Shown here one piece after another: positions 1 through 9,040 of a stretch of DNA of 36,635 nucleotides (position 1 is the stretch's first letter; the number at the start of each line of letters is the position of its first letter). The notes beneath the pieces were generated by a model, which saw only the letters and a program-made list of their open reading frames with translations, was not told the DNA's origin and made no database searches. The DNA is from JBBDWK01 sp040902885 (lineage in GTDB: Bacteria > Acidobacteriota > Terriglobia > Bryobacterales > Bryobacteraceae). The stretch spans positions 1 to 36,635 of the forward strand of contig JBBDWK010000027.1 in the NCBI GenBank assembly GCA_040902885.1, given 5' to 3'. The translations under genes were made by a program, and so were the position numbers.

Positions 1-40
1 GGGGACACTTCTAATGAACGGAACATGGGGACATTTCTAA
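1..40. repeat. Short direct repeat, possible IS edge
   Basis: A 14-base unit, ggggacacttctaa (1-14), is repeated with one mismatch as ggggacatttctaa (27-40), a period of 26 bases. Short G-rich units of this kind recur at the ends of some transposase genes in acidobacteria and planctomycetes. The element itself would lie left of the window, so the link to an insertion sequence is inference. No transposase reading frame is present here. Confidence 0.45.
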
Positions 41-68
41 AAACCGTTGACACGAGGCCGGGGGCCGA

Positions 69-97
69 TTGACTCCGAGTTTTTAGTCTCGTACACT
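69..97 (+). promoter_or_regulatory. Candidate sigma70-type promoter for the first TonB-dependent receptor
   Basis: TTGACT (69-74) and TACACT (92-97) are separated by 17 bases, and transcription would start near 104. A ggagg Shine-Dalgarno sequence follows at 111-115, before the ATG at 122. The -10 match is only 4 of 6. A second TTGACA lies at 47-52 but has no good -10 partner. Confidence 0.4.
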
Positions 98-121
98 TCT
101 CTTACTTTCAGGAGGTTTCAA

Positions 122-3100
122 ATGCCGGCTCGTTCGCTCAAATCCCTTCCGCTAATTTTGATCTTTTGTGGGGCAGCCTGGGCTCAATACACCACCGCCA
201 GTCTTGGCGGGACTGTCTCGGATCCCTCCGGAGCGTCGATTCCGGAAGCCAAAATCACCGTGCGCAACGCCGATACCGGGTTCACCCAAACGACGGAGAC
301 CTCGGGGACCGGAGCGTTTCTGTTCTCGCGCCTGCCGATCGGAACGTACGAGCTACTGGTGGAAAAGGCGGGCTTTAGCACCGCCGTACAGGCCGGCATC
401 CGGCTCACCGTCGATCAGATGGCGACGCAAAATGTCACGCTGGCGGTGGGCCAGGTGTCCGAACAGGTAACCGTCCAGGCCGAGACGGAGCTGATTGCCA
501 CGCGCACAGCCACGGGCGGCCAGCTCGTCGACCAGAGGCAGATCCGCGAGCTTCCCCTGCAGGGGCGCCGCCCGGAACGTCTCGTCTACCTTGCCGCCGG
601 CACCGTCGACCTTGGGCGCAACGCCTGCCGTATCTGCGGCCATGGCGGCGTGTATCCGGGGCAGGAGACGGCGGGCGTGAACGGGGCGGGATTGTCTCAG
701 GTGAATTTTCAACTCGACGGCACCTCGCACAACGACACCTACCTCAACGCGGGCCTTCCATTCCCCAACCCGGATTCGGTGGAGGAGTTCAACCTGCAGT
801 CCTCCAACTTCTCGGCCGAATATGGCAACGCGGCGGGCGGGGTGGTGAACATCGTAACCCGCGCGGGCAGCAATGCGTTCCACGGCTCGTGGTTCCACTT
901 TGTCCGGAACGGCTCCATGAATGCGCGCCAGTTCTTCGCTCCGGTCCAGGATTCGCTCAAGCGCAACCAGTTTGGCGGAGCTATCGGCGGTCCCATCGTC
1001 AGGCAGAAGCTGTTTTTCTTCGGCACCTTTCAGGGCACGCGACTGCGCAATACGCCGGCGGGCCTGATTCGCTTCGTGCCCACGGCGGAACAGCGCCAGG
1101 GCGATTTCTCGGCGTTACCCCGCCAGCTAACGGATCCGGTCTCACGGCAGCCGGTGCCCGGCAATATCATTCCCGCGAGCCGGCTCAATCCGGTCTCGCG
1201 CTACTTCCTCGACTTTATCCCGCTGCCCAACGGTCCCGCCGGCCAATTGACCTTTCCTGGATTCCCGGTGCAGCAGACCGAGAACCAGTTTATGCCGAAG
1301 ATCGACTACATCACCGCACGGCACCAGCTTAGCGGACGCTACTATTTCACCGACTTCGATTACCCCGCCGGTATCGACAAAGCGAACATTCTCGCGGCGC
1401 GCAGCGGCAATGCCGTCCGCCTGCAGAACGTTTCGGTCAATCACGTCTTTACGCTCTCGCCTACGTTTTTGCTCACTTCCACTTTCGGGCTGAACCGGCA
1501 GCGCGGCGGGTCGCTTTCCGGCGCGCCGTTCAGCTTTCGGGACGCCGGCTCAAACCTCCTGGGGCCGCAAGATTCCGAGCTCAAGTTCCCTCCTTCCCTG
1601 AACCTCGGCGTCACGGATGGTTTCTCGATCGGCACCAGCCACAAGGGCGATTTCGACCGCGGCGACTATACCATCCGCGAAGTCGCTACCAAGATCAGAG
1701 GGAGCCACGAATTCCGCTTTGGCGGCGAAGCGGTCCGCGTTCTCAACCACATCACCAACAGCTTCCAGATGATGGGCAATTTCACTTTCAATGGCCAGCT
1801 TTCCGGCAACGGCCTGGCGGACTATATGTTCGGCCGCGCCTCGGCGTTCACGCAAGGCGGCGGCGAGTTCAAGGATTTGAAAGGCATCCGCTGGAGCTTC
1901 TTCTTCCAGGATAATTGGCGCGTGTCCCAGCGCCTGTCGCTCAACCTGGGCGTGCGTTGGGATCCCTATTGGGCGCCTTACGACCGGGAAGGCCGCGTGG
2001 TTTGCTTCCAGCCTGGCGGTGGCGCGACCTCCCAGCGTTATCCCAACGCACCGGTGGGTATGCTCTATGGGGGCGACACGAATTGTCCCATCGCCGGCCA
2101 CGACGCTAATGTCTGGAACATCGGCCCGCGGCTGGGGCTGGCCTACCGCCTTAGCGAGGACGGAAAAACCAGTCTGCGCGCGGGCGGCGGCATGTACTAC
2201 ACGCCGATTCAAACCAGCAACTTTAACCCGTATACCAACATCGCTCCCTTCGCGGGCACGTTCTCGCTTCAGGACGTTGCCTTTGAAGATCCGTATGGGA
2301 GCAAGGGCCTCGCGAATCCATTCCCGCAGAATTTCGGACCTCGCGTACCGGGTCCGGAATTCGTGTTCGCTCCGGATAACAACATCCGTGCCTATTTCAC
2401 GCGGGATTACCGCGTTCCCCAGCTGCTCACCTGGAGCCTTCGCTTGGAGCGGCAGTTTGGAACAGACTGGGTAACCAGCGTGGCTTACCTGGGCAATAAA
2501 GGCTCCTTCCAGCAGGTCACGCTCGACGAAAATCCCGCCCTGTTCGGTCCGGGCGCGACCGTTGGCAATACGCAGGCGCGCCGCGTATATCCCAATTTCG
2601 GACGCGTCAGCCGCACCGATTCGGGCGCTAATTCGAGCTTTCACTCCCTGCAATGGAACCTTGAAAAGCGCTTTGCCAAAGGGTATTCCATCCTGACGAA
2701 TTACGCATGGTCCCGCACCATTGACGACCTCAACAATATCGATCCATTCAACAGGCGAGCCTATCGCGGCCTGGCGGTGGAGGACGTGGAGCACAACTTC
2801 AAGTTCTCCAATATCTGGGACGTGCCGCGGGCGGGGGTGAGCTCCGGAGTGGCCAAGGGCCTGCTGCATGGATGGCAGGTCAACGCCATCGTCGTCTGGC
2901 AAAGCGGGTTTCCATTTTCGGTCGGCAGCGGCCGCGACAACTCCTTCAGCGCCGTAGGCGGCGATTTGGCGGACTTTTTGGGCGGCAACCCGAGCCTGGG
3001 CGGCGGCCGGTCGCGCAACGATCAGGTCTTCCGCTGGTTCGATACGTCGCTGTTCACAGCCAACGCTTTGGGCACGTTTGGCAACTCCGGACGCAATATC

Positions 3101-3325
3101 ATTCGCGGGCCGAAGTTTTTCAACACGGACATGGGGGTGCTGAAGGACACGCCCATAACCGAGCGCGCCAATTTGCAGTTCCGCGCCGAGTTCTTCAACG
3201 TTTTTAACAACCCGAACTTCCGGTTGCCGAACTCGAACGCGTCGTCGGCTCAATTCGGGCGCATTACGGCGGTGGTGGACGACAACCAGCGGATCATCCA
3301 GCTAGGGCTGAAGCTCTCGTTCTGA
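122..3325 (+). CDS. Oar-like TonB-dependent receptor with carboxypeptidase-regulatory-like domain
   Basis: This is an outer-membrane beta-barrel transporter of 1067 residues. ATG 122 is chosen over upstream in-frame codons because ggagg lies 6 bases before it and a clean signal peptide follows (MPARSLKSLPLILIFCGAAWA, about residues 1-21 with the last A the likely cleavage site). Residues about 25-105 form a carboxypeptidase-regulatory-like Ig domain (GGTVSDPSGASIPEAKITV). A plug domain follows (LDGTSHNDTYLNAG, EYGNAAGGVVNIVTRAG), then a long barrel ending in a C-terminal phenylalanine (LGLKLSF), the usual Bam recognition signal. The family is greatly expanded in Acidobacteria and is thought to import large substrates such as oligosaccharides. 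The substrate cannot be read from the sequence. The gene converges on a secreted beta-propeller gene 13 bases away. Confidence 0.93.
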   Translation: MPARSLKSLPLILIFCGAAWAQYTTASLGGTVSDPSGASIPEAKITVRNADTGFTQTTETSGTGAFLFSRLPIGTYELLVEKAGFSTAVQAGIRLTVDQMATQNVTLAVGQVSEQVTVQAETELIATRTATGGQLVDQRQIRELPLQGRRPERLVYLAAGTVDLGRNACRICGHGGVYPGQETAGVNGAGLSQVNFQLDGTSHNDTYLNAGLPFPNPDSVEEFNLQSSNFSAEYGNAAGGVVNIVTRAGSNAFHGSWFHFVRNGSMNARQFFAPVQDSLKRNQFGGAIGGPIVRQKLFFFGTFQGTRLRNTPAGLIRFVPTAEQRQGDFSALPRQLTDPVSRQPVPGNIIPASRLNPVSRYFLDFIPLPNGPAGQLTFPGFPVQQTENQFMPKIDYITARHQLSGRYYFTDFDYPAGIDKANILAARSGNAVRLQNVSVNHVFTLSPTFLLTSTFGLNRQRGGSLSGAPFSFRDAGSNLLGPQDSELKFPPSLNLGVTDGFSIGTSHKGDFDRGDYTIREVATKIRGSHEFRFGGEAVRVLNHITNSFQMMGNFTFNGQLSGNGLADYMFGRASAFTQGGGEFKDLKGIRWSFFFQDNWRVSQRLSLNLGVRWDPYWAPYDREGRVVCFQPGGGATSQRYPNAPVGMLYGGDTNCPIAGHDANVWNIGPRLGLAYRLSEDGKTSLRAGGGMYYTPIQTSNFNPYTNIAPFAGTFSLQDVAFEDPYGSKGLANPFPQNFGPRVPGPEFVFAPDNNIRAYFTRDYRVPQLLTWSLRLERQFGTDWVTSVAYLGNKGSFQQVTLDENPALFGPGATVGNTQARRVYPNFGRVSRTDSGANSSFHSLQWNLEKRFAKGYSILTNYAWSRTIDDLNNIDPFNRRAYRGLAVEDVEHNFKFSNIWDVPRAGVSSGVAKGLLHGWQVNAIVVWQSGFPFSVGSGRDNSFSAVGGDLADFLGGNPSLGGGRSRNDQVFRWFDTSLFTANALGTFGNSGRNIIRGPKFFNTDMGVLKDTPITERANLQFRAEFFNVFNNPNFRLPNSNASSAQFGRITAVVDDNQRIIQLGLKLSF

Positions 3326-3337
3326 TTCTCGAGTGCA

Positions 3338-4141
3338 TTACAGCGCGAAGCGGCAAACCACGCCCACGTCGTCGCAGTACCACATGGTGCGCTCCCAGAT
3401 GGTCATGCCGTGGGGCAGCGGGTCGCTGTCGGCCAACTGAATCTTCGCGCTATATTCGCCCGTCTTCACGTCGAACTTGTAGAACGCGTTGTCGTTGGAT
3501 TCGGTACACCACAGCGCGTCGCCCTCCCAGCCGAGCCCGTGCGGGCGATCGCCCGCGGTGCGGAACTGATGCTCCACAACGAAGCCTTTGGGGTTGATGC
3601 GGTAAATGGTCTGTGAAGGCGGCACTGCAACCCAGAGTCTGCCATCCTTCCACTCCATGCCGTGCGCTCCGGTGCTGGCACGCCGTCCCAGCTCTTTCTT
3701 CGCCGCGGCGTTTGCCGGTCTGGGCGCGGGTTTGGCCGCGAGCGGGCTGCTGCGCGTGCCCTCTGGCGTCCAATTCACCGGCCCGCAGCCGGGCGTATCG
3801 AAGCTGGCGAGCGTCTTGCCCGTCTTCGCGTCCGTGCGGTAGATCTTGCAGTTGTATGTCGAAGCCAGCCAGAGCGCCTCGCCATCGAAGGTAAGGCCGC
3901 TGCCCCGGTCGGACTCGGTGTCGAGCGCCCGCAATACCTTGCCGTCTTTATACGCGACCAGGTAGGCGCGGTTATCGCCCTGGTCGAGAATCCAGAGTCC
4001 ATCGCGCGTCGCCTGCAAGCCGTTCGGCTTGGGGCCGGGCGAGCGGAACGCCGTCTCCACTTTTACCTTGCGGGTGGGAACCGATTTGCCGAACGCAGCC
4101 GCGGCGATCGGCAGGGCCAGAAATTCGCGTCTTCTCAACAT
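3338..4141 (-). CDS. Tat-exported YncE/SMP-30-like beta-propeller protein
   Basis: The protein has 267 residues. The start is set at ATG 4141 because AGGAGG lies 6 bases upstream; an in-frame ATG at 4156 would place that Shine-Dalgarno sequence inside the gene. The N-terminus LRRREFLALPIAAAAFG is a twin-arginine signal. Repeated blades with the pattern G-L-x-W/F...LWxx follow (NGLQATRDGLWILDQ, GLTFDGEALWLAST, GMEWKDGRLWVAVP, GLGWEGDALWCTES, HGMTIWERTMWYCDD). This is the layout of the YncE/virginiamycin-lyase-like or gluconolactonase-like propellers. Blade repeats alone do not give an enzyme activity, and the metal-binding residues of true gluconolactonases are not obvious. An Ala/Pro-rich linker interrupts the blades near residues 120-150. 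Confidence 0.7.
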   Translation of the reverse strand: MLRRREFLALPIAAAAFGKSVPTRKVKVETAFRSPGPKPNGLQATRDGLWILDQGDNRAYLVAYKDGKVLRALDTESDRGSGLTFDGEALWLASTYNCKIYRTDAKTGKTLASFDTPGCGPVNWTPEGTRSSPLAAKPAPRPANAAAKKELGRRASTGAHGMEWKDGRLWVAVPPSQTIYRINPKGFVVEHQFRTAGDRPHGLGWEGDALWCTESNDNAFYKFDVKTGEYSAKIQLADSDPLPHGMTIWERTMWYCDDVGVVCRFAL

Positions 4142-4217
4142 GGGAGGCCTCCTCAAGATGCAAAATTATTAGAACACGAATTGCCGTCTTGATAGAATGA
4201 AAAATAGAAGGTAAACC

Positions 4218-6363
4218 ATGGCTCCGTCCGGCCAAGAGCTATACTCCGCTAGCAGGCGTGTGCCCCTGGAGTCGATAATCAGCACGGAACTGAGCCGTCG
4301 TGAATCGCGGCCGGCCGATTACGAGGCCGAGAATCGGGCACTTGCCTCTCTTATGCAAGAGATGGCCAACTCGCCCGTGAACGTCCTACAAAAACTCGTG
4401 GAGACCGCGCTGAGCCTGTGCGGAGCGCACTCGGCGGGCATCAGCATTCTGGAGGAAGAAAACGGACGACAGATCTTCCGGTGGCACGCGGTGGCGGGGC
4501 GGTGGTCGGGTTTTCTGGGGAGTACGATGCCGCGCGAAATCAGCCCATGCGGTGCGGTGCTGGATCGGAACAGCGGACTCCTCATGTCGCATCCGGAACG
4601 GCATTACCCGTTTCCGCCGGAGATCGATCCGCCGATTGTCGAGGTGCTGTTGATCCCATTCCACGTCGCCGGTGAACCGGTCGGGACCATCTGGGCTATC
4701 GCCCATGATGAGAGCCGCCGGTTCGACGGAGAAGATCAGCGGCTGTTGACCAGCCTGGGCAGATTCGCGTCGACAGCTTACCAGGTGCTGGCCTCCTCCC
4801 ACGACCTGGAAGCGCAACTCGCCGAGCGCAGGCACGCGGAAGAGGTGCAGGCGCGGCTGGCGGCGATCGTCGACTCATCGGATGACGCGATCGTTGGAAA
4901 AACCCTGGAAGGCATCGTCACATCCTGGAACCAGGGCGCTGAGAGGCTCTTCGGGTACACGGCGGCGGAAGCGACGGGGCAGCATATCACCCTCATCATT
5001 CCCCCGGATCGGCGAGCGGAAGAGGAGGATGTCCTGGCTCGTCTTCGGAGGGGTGAGAGAATTGACCACTTCGAAACCGAGCGACAGGCGAGGAGCGGAC
5101 AGAAGATCCCTATTTCACTGACCGTTTCGCCTATTAGGGACGGCAGCGGACGCATCATAGGCGCGTCAAAGGTGGCGCGCGACATCACCGAGCGTAAGCA
5201 GGCCGAAAAACAGCTTCGCCAGACGCAAAAGCTGGAGAGCATTGGAGTGCTGGCAGGCGGTATTGCCCACGATTTCAATAACCTGCTGACTGGCATTTTG
5301 GGGAATGCGAGCCTGGCGCTGGAAACGCTGGCAGCCGGCGACCCCGCCCGAAGCTGGCTGGACGATGTTGTGCGCGCCAGCCAGAGCGCGGCGGATTTGA
5401 CGCGGCAGATGCTCGCATATGCCGGCAAGGGCCAGTTCGTTCTGGAATCCATCCACATGTCCGAGCTGGTTCGGGAAATCGGCAGCCTGATTCAATCCTC
5501 GATACCCAGAACGGTGCAATTGCTGCTGGATTTGCAAAGTGAGTTGCCGGGCGTAGAGGCCGATGCGAGCCAGTTGCAGCAACTCATCATGAATCTGGTG
5601 ATCAACGGGCGCGGAGGCGATCGGCGAAGGCAAGACCGGCACGGTGCGTGTCACTACCGGGGTCCGGAACGTAAACAAAGCCGACCTGCGCCAAACCGCC
5701 CACTCCCCGGAGACAAAACCAGGGCGATATGTTTCGTTAGAGGTTCAGGACAGCGGCTGTGGCATGGACGAGGAGACGAAGGCCAGGATTTTCGACCCGT
5801 TCTTCACCACAAAATTTACCGGACGCGGTCTCGGACTGGCCGCGGCCTTAGGCATCGTGCGCGGTCACCGGGGCGCCATCAAAGTTTCCAGCGCTACCGG
5901 AAAAGGCAGCACGTTTCAGGTTTTATTTCCAGCTTTAGAAGCCGAGCCGAAAAGGCGAAGCTCTACCGGAGTCAAGGCGGCTGAGCTTTCAGGGAAGGGA
6001 ACGATTCTGGTGGTGGACGACGAAGAAATCGTGCGCCGCATGGCTAAGTCCGCGCTGCAGCGTTACGGCTATGCGGTACTGGTCGCCGAAAACGGGCAGG
6101 ATGCGGTGGATATCTTCCAGGCCCTCTCGGACCGAATCTCTCTGGTGCTGCTGGACTTGACCATGCCTGTCATGTCCGGCGAGGAAGCGCTCCCGCGGCT
6201 TCAGGCCAAGCGGCCCGATGTGCAGGTCATTCTCTCCAGCGGCTACAATGAGGTGGAAGCGATCCGGCGATTCAGCGGGAAAACTCTGGCGGGCTTTATC
6301 CAGAAGCCTTACACAGCCGCGCAGTTGGCGGAAAAAGTAAAAACCGTCCTCGCAATCGTCTAA
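4218..6363 (+). pseudogene. Hybrid sensor histidine kinase (GAF-PAS-HisKA-HATPase-REC), frameshifted
   Basis: A two-component kinase is split by one extra base. Frame 1 runs from ATG 4218 (agaagg upstream): GAF domain about residues 50-195, PAS about 213-335, then HisKA with phospho-acceptor His351 in GGIAHDFNNLL. At 5607-5610 the reading frame must shift by one base inside the ATPase N box: frame 1 reads NLVING, then the next frame reads AEAIGEGKTG. The second frame keeps the G boxes (DSGCGMDEETKARIFDPFFT, GRGLGL) and a receiver domain (ILVVDDEE, phospho-acceptor Asp646 in LLDLTMP, Lys696 in IQKPYT, restored numbering). Apart from the shift everything reads as functional and would give 714 residues. 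It could be a recent mutation, a sequencing error at a G/C run, or programmed slippage. Unshifted, translation continues to a stop at 5982-5984. Confidence 0.85.
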
Positions 6364-6388
6364 AACCATCACCAGCCGGATCGCGAAG

Positions 6389-6988
6389 CTACTTCGGATA
6401 GCCCGGATGACCCTTCACATCCAGGATCTGCATCACGTGGCGGTCGGAATGCGCGGAAAGCAGTAAGAGCCACTGGTAGCCATCGATCTCCTTCGTCGCG
6501 GGATGCGGCAGGAAGTGACTGCGCAGGTCGTCTTGCGTGGTTTGGATGTAAGCGATGTGGCTATCGCGGCTCTTCTTGAACTGCGCCACCATGGCATCGG
6601 GAGTTGGCCATCTGCCGCTGGGCTTTAAAGATTCCGGCGCGCTGAATTTGCCGCTGCGGTCCCGGATCGCTTTCATGACCAGTTCGTCCTTCCTCTGGAC
6701 CTCGCCTCTCTTCTCCGGCGCGGCGGGACTCTTCAGGATTTTCCCCGTAATTATCTGAAAGATGGCATCTTCGCTGATGGCGATGTGCTCCGCGCACTCG
6801 GCGATAGACCAGGTCTTATCGTCCGGTTTGAATTTCCACTGCGCGTCCGAGAGTCCGGCCACGGAGTCGAGGAATCGCTTGCGGGTGGCATGAAGATCGC
6901 TCATGGCGCGGTCGCGCTCGCCTTGCGTCAATACCTCGGCGCGCCCGGCGGCAAGAGCCAGGGCGAACAAAACAAGACCAAGCGCCAT
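6389..6988 (-). CDS. DinB-like (DinB_2) four-helix-bundle protein with signal peptide
   Basis: The protein has 199 residues. A hydrophobic N-terminus (ALGLVLFALALAAGRAE) suggests export. The rest matches the DinB/YfiT-like metal-binding bundle: a first helix with SDLHATRKRFLDSVAGLSD, a histidine in AECAEHIAISED, and the C-terminal pair in LLLSAHSDRHVMQI. These three histidines are the expected metal ligands. Members are linked to bacillithiol/mycothiol-type transferases or stress functions, but the substrate is unknown here. The start at 6988 has no clear Shine-Dalgarno sequence. The gene faces the histidine kinase remnant tail to tail, 25 bases apart. Confidence 0.75.
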   Translation of the reverse strand: MALGLVLFALALAAGRAEVLTQGERDRAMSDLHATRKRFLDSVAGLSDAQWKFKPDDKTWSIAECAEHIAISEDAIFQIITGKILKSPAAPEKRGEVQRKDELVMKAIRDRSGKFSAPESLKPSGRWPTPDAMVAQFKKSRDSHIAYIQTTQDDLRSHFLPHPATKEIDGYQWLLLLSAHSDRHVMQILDVKGHPGYPK

Positions 6989-7147
6989 GGTTCAACATTA
7001 CCAGTTTTGTCACCAACAGCGACAATGGCGAACTCGCCTTCCGCCCTCTGCTCGAAACCATCGTTGGAAACACCGTTACCCCATTGGGAATGGGAAGGCT
7101 ACACCCAACGTATATCGAGGAAAGCCGGAAACGGCGATAGTTCGTCG

Positions 7148-7239
7148 TTGAGTGGGGCGGGCTTTTAGCCGGCCTGGGACTTCAGTCCCATTCTTCGCGG
7201 TTGAAACCGGTGCGCGGGCTGAAGCCCACTCCACTCGCG
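7148..7239. repeat. Compound palindromic (REP-like) intergenic repeat
   Basis: An outer imperfect inverted repeat (about 7148-7170 with 7217-7239; tgagtgg...gcttttagcc against ggctgaagcc...ccactcg) encloses an inner perfect hairpin, TGGGAC-ttca-GTCCCA, at 7175-7190. A second hairpin, gggctgaagccc, lies at 7216-7227. A near copy of the inner hairpin recurs at 13351-13368. The 6989-7309 gap has no other clear content apart from an AT-poor run upstream of the next gene. Confidence 0.65.
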
Positions 7240-7309
7240 CCCTAATCTTTCGCCCTCCCTCTGCCGATAGAGCTACTTGGCGGGAACCCTACGGCCATTA
7301 GACTCAGCG

Positions 7310-8485
7310 ATGACCGAACTGATGAGCGGCATCCACCGCAATACGGAATACAGACAGCGAGTCCAGCGCGCCGCCGATTACTGGAACTCGACTCCCGACG
7401 CGAATCCTTATCAGGCCACGATTCTCGTCGTGGACGATCTCGAAATCAATCGCCGCCTGCTCGGCGCCATGCTCCGGCAGGAGCGGTACCGTGTCCTGGA
7501 AGCCCGGCGAGCCGTCGAAGCGCTGGAGATCCTGGAACGGGAGAAGGTCGATCTTGTGGTCCTCGACCTGATGATGCCGGAAATCGACGGCCTGGAGTGC
7601 TGCCGCAGGATCAAGTCCTCCCGTAAAACCGAGCTCGTTCCGGTGCTCATGCTGAGCTGCGTTCAGGGCGTGGAGCACGAGATCGCCGGCATCGGCGCCG
7701 GAGCCGACGAGTATCTGGGCAAGCCCTTCCATCCCGAGGTGCTGCGCACCCGCATCCGCGCGCTGCTGCGCCACAAGCTGGCCATCGACAGCCTGGAACA
7801 ATCCGAGACTATCCTGTTTACGCTCGCGCAGGCCGTGGAGCAGCGCGATCGTTATACCGGCGGTCACTGCGAGCGGCTGGCCTTGTTCAGCGTGGAACTC
7901 GGCATCGCCATGGGCCTGACGCGCTGGCAACTGCTGGCGCTGCACCGTGGCGGATACCTGCACGATATCGGGAAGGTCGCCATGCCGGATTCCATCCTCT
8001 ACAAGCCCGGTCCATTGAGCACCGAGGAATGGGCCATAATGCGCACCCACACCGTCAAAGGCGAGGAGATCTGCAAGCCGATGAAGACTCTGCAGCCGGT
8101 CCTGCCGATCATCCGCAGCCACCATGAACGATGGGATGGCACGGGATATCCGGACGGCCTGCGGGGAGAGCAGATTCCGATGCTGGCGCGCGTGCTCCAG
8201 ATCGCCGATATTTTCGACGCCCTCACGTCGGCGCGGCCTTACAAGAAGACCCTGCCGCTGAGCGAAGCCCTGGAGGTGATGTGGGCGGAAACGAAGCGCG
8301 GCTGGCGCGATCCGGAGCTGATGCGCGTGTTCGCATCGCTGCAGATGGATGGCGGCGGAACCACTCAGGCGGGTCTCCAGGCGATAGCCCGAGAGCTGGC
8401 GCGGGATGCCGGGCCGGGCGTGGAGCCGGCCAAAGCGCGTCCGGCTCAAAACCGCAGCCGGTGTGAGCCTTCGCGGATCATTTGA
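7310..8485 (+). CDS. Response regulator with HD-GYP domain, likely c-di-GMP phosphodiesterase
   Basis: The protein has 391 residues from ATG 7310; a TTG at 7277 would add 11 residues and has no better ribosome site. A receiver domain (about residues 35-155) shows ILVVDD, the phospho-acceptor Asp in LVVLDLMMPEIDG and the Lys in YLGKPF. It is followed by a complete HD-GYP domain (about 170-350): RDRYTGGHCERL, the catalytic GYLHDIGKVAMPD, then SHHERWDGTGYP and GEQIPMLARVLQIADIFDAL. All HD and GYP residues needed for cyclic-di-GMP hydrolysis are present. This is the RpfG-like arrangement, so phosphorylation would control second-messenger turnover. The last 8 bases overlap the convergent gene at 8478. 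The kinase partner is unknown, although a hybrid kinase lies upstream. Confidence 0.92.
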   Translation: MTELMSGIHRNTEYRQRVQRAADYWNSTPDANPYQATILVVDDLEINRRLLGAMLRQERYRVLEARRAVEALEILEREKVDLVVLDLMMPEIDGLECCRRIKSSRKTELVPVLMLSCVQGVEHEIAGIGAGADEYLGKPFHPEVLRTRIRALLRHKLAIDSLEQSETILFTLAQAVEQRDRYTGGHCERLALFSVELGIAMGLTRWQLLALHRGGYLHDIGKVAMPDSILYKPGPLSTEEWAIMRTHTVKGEEICKPMKTLQPVLPIIRSHHERWDGTGYPDGLRGEQIPMLARVLQIADIFDALTSARPYKKTLPLSEALEVMWAETKRGWRDPELMRVFASLQMDGGGTTQAGLQAIARELARDAGPGVEPAKARPAQNRSRCEPSRII

Positions 8486-8981
8486 GCGGCGTCTCGTCCG
8501 GGCCTTCGAACAACCCGAACTGGTCCCGCGAGGGTTCCTTCTTCCTGCCTCGCCGCAGCGCGCTCCCCACCACGCCCAGAACTTCGATCCCGATCAGTGC
8601 CGTTCTGGGTATGAACAGGTGCTGGTTGTTCGAGTAGCCGTCCGGCGGGGTGATGGCGAACCCGTGGCTATCGATTTGGAGGAGGTTGTTCGGCAGGATT
8701 CCGTCCATCAGCTCTCCGTCCCGGAACTTCATCCGCACCCAAAGCCCGGCGGTCTTCGGCCGGCTGGTGAACAGGAGTCTCTCTTCCCCCGGACCGCTAT
8801 CGAAATCCTTAACAAAACAAACCGCTTTTACCTCAGGATACGGCAGGCGCGCCACGGTCCCGTCCGGCCGGAGCACCTCCACCCCTTCGGGATGAAGGTA
8901 CGATGCGGGGCTGACGAAGCCGTTGACTGGCTCCCGGTCGAAGCGCCGGATAATTACCTTCTTGGTCGTGGAACCGGCCAC
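8478..8981 (-). CDS. Hypothetical protein with two small beta-rich repeats
   Basis: I do not firmly recognise this protein of about 167 residues. GTG 8981 is preferred because gggtgg lies 4 bases upstream; TTG 8993 is the alternative. Two similar strands-and-turn units are visible: KKVIIRRFDREPVNGFVSP near the start and VRMKFRDGELMDGILPNN in the middle, as in small barrel folds. The C-terminus is basic then acidic (RRGRKKEPSRDQ), with no signal peptide and no catalytic motif. It may belong to the small acidobacterial DUF6982-type families, which I cannot verify. It is divergent from xerD with a short AT-rich region between them. Confidence 0.6.
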   Translation of the reverse strand: MAGSTTKKVIIRRFDREPVNGFVSPASYLHPEGVEVLRPDGTVARLPYPEVKAVCFVKDFDSGPGEERLLFTSRPKTAGLWVRMKFRDGELMDGILPNNLLQIDSHGFAITPPDGYSNNQHLFIPRTALIGIEVLGVVGSALRRGRKKEPSRDQFGLFEGPDETPLK

Positions 8982-8999
8982 TTTACCACCCAAAACAGG

Positions 9000-9033
9000 A
9001 TTGTTTCAAACAATTTTGGTTGTATTGTATCAT
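9000..9033. promoter_or_regulatory. Palindrome and -10-like box in the xerD upstream region
   Basis: A perfect palindrome, ATTGTTT-c-AAACAAT (9000-9014), sits in the 59-base gap between two divergent genes. It is followed by TATCAT at 9028-9033, which ends 7 bases before the xerD ATG at 9041. No Shine-Dalgarno sequence precedes that ATG, so a leaderless xerD transcript is likely. The palindrome could be an operator acting on both genes. Confidence 0.5.
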
Positions 9034-9040
9034 TGGCACG

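Noticed and set aside
41..121. Upstream extension of the first receptor to a start near 47
   Set aside because: No Shine-Dalgarno sequence, and it would place 25 non-signal residues before a normal signal peptide. ggagg before ATG 122 decides the start.
1550..3253. Leftward open frame of 567 codons inside the first TonB-dependent receptor
   Set aside because: It is antisense to a clear receptor gene with no family motifs. Long antisense frames are expected at this GC content.
7304..8449. Leftward open frame of 381 codons opposite the HD-GYP gene
   Set aside because: The opposite strand carries a complete response regulator with all catalytic motifs; this frame has none.
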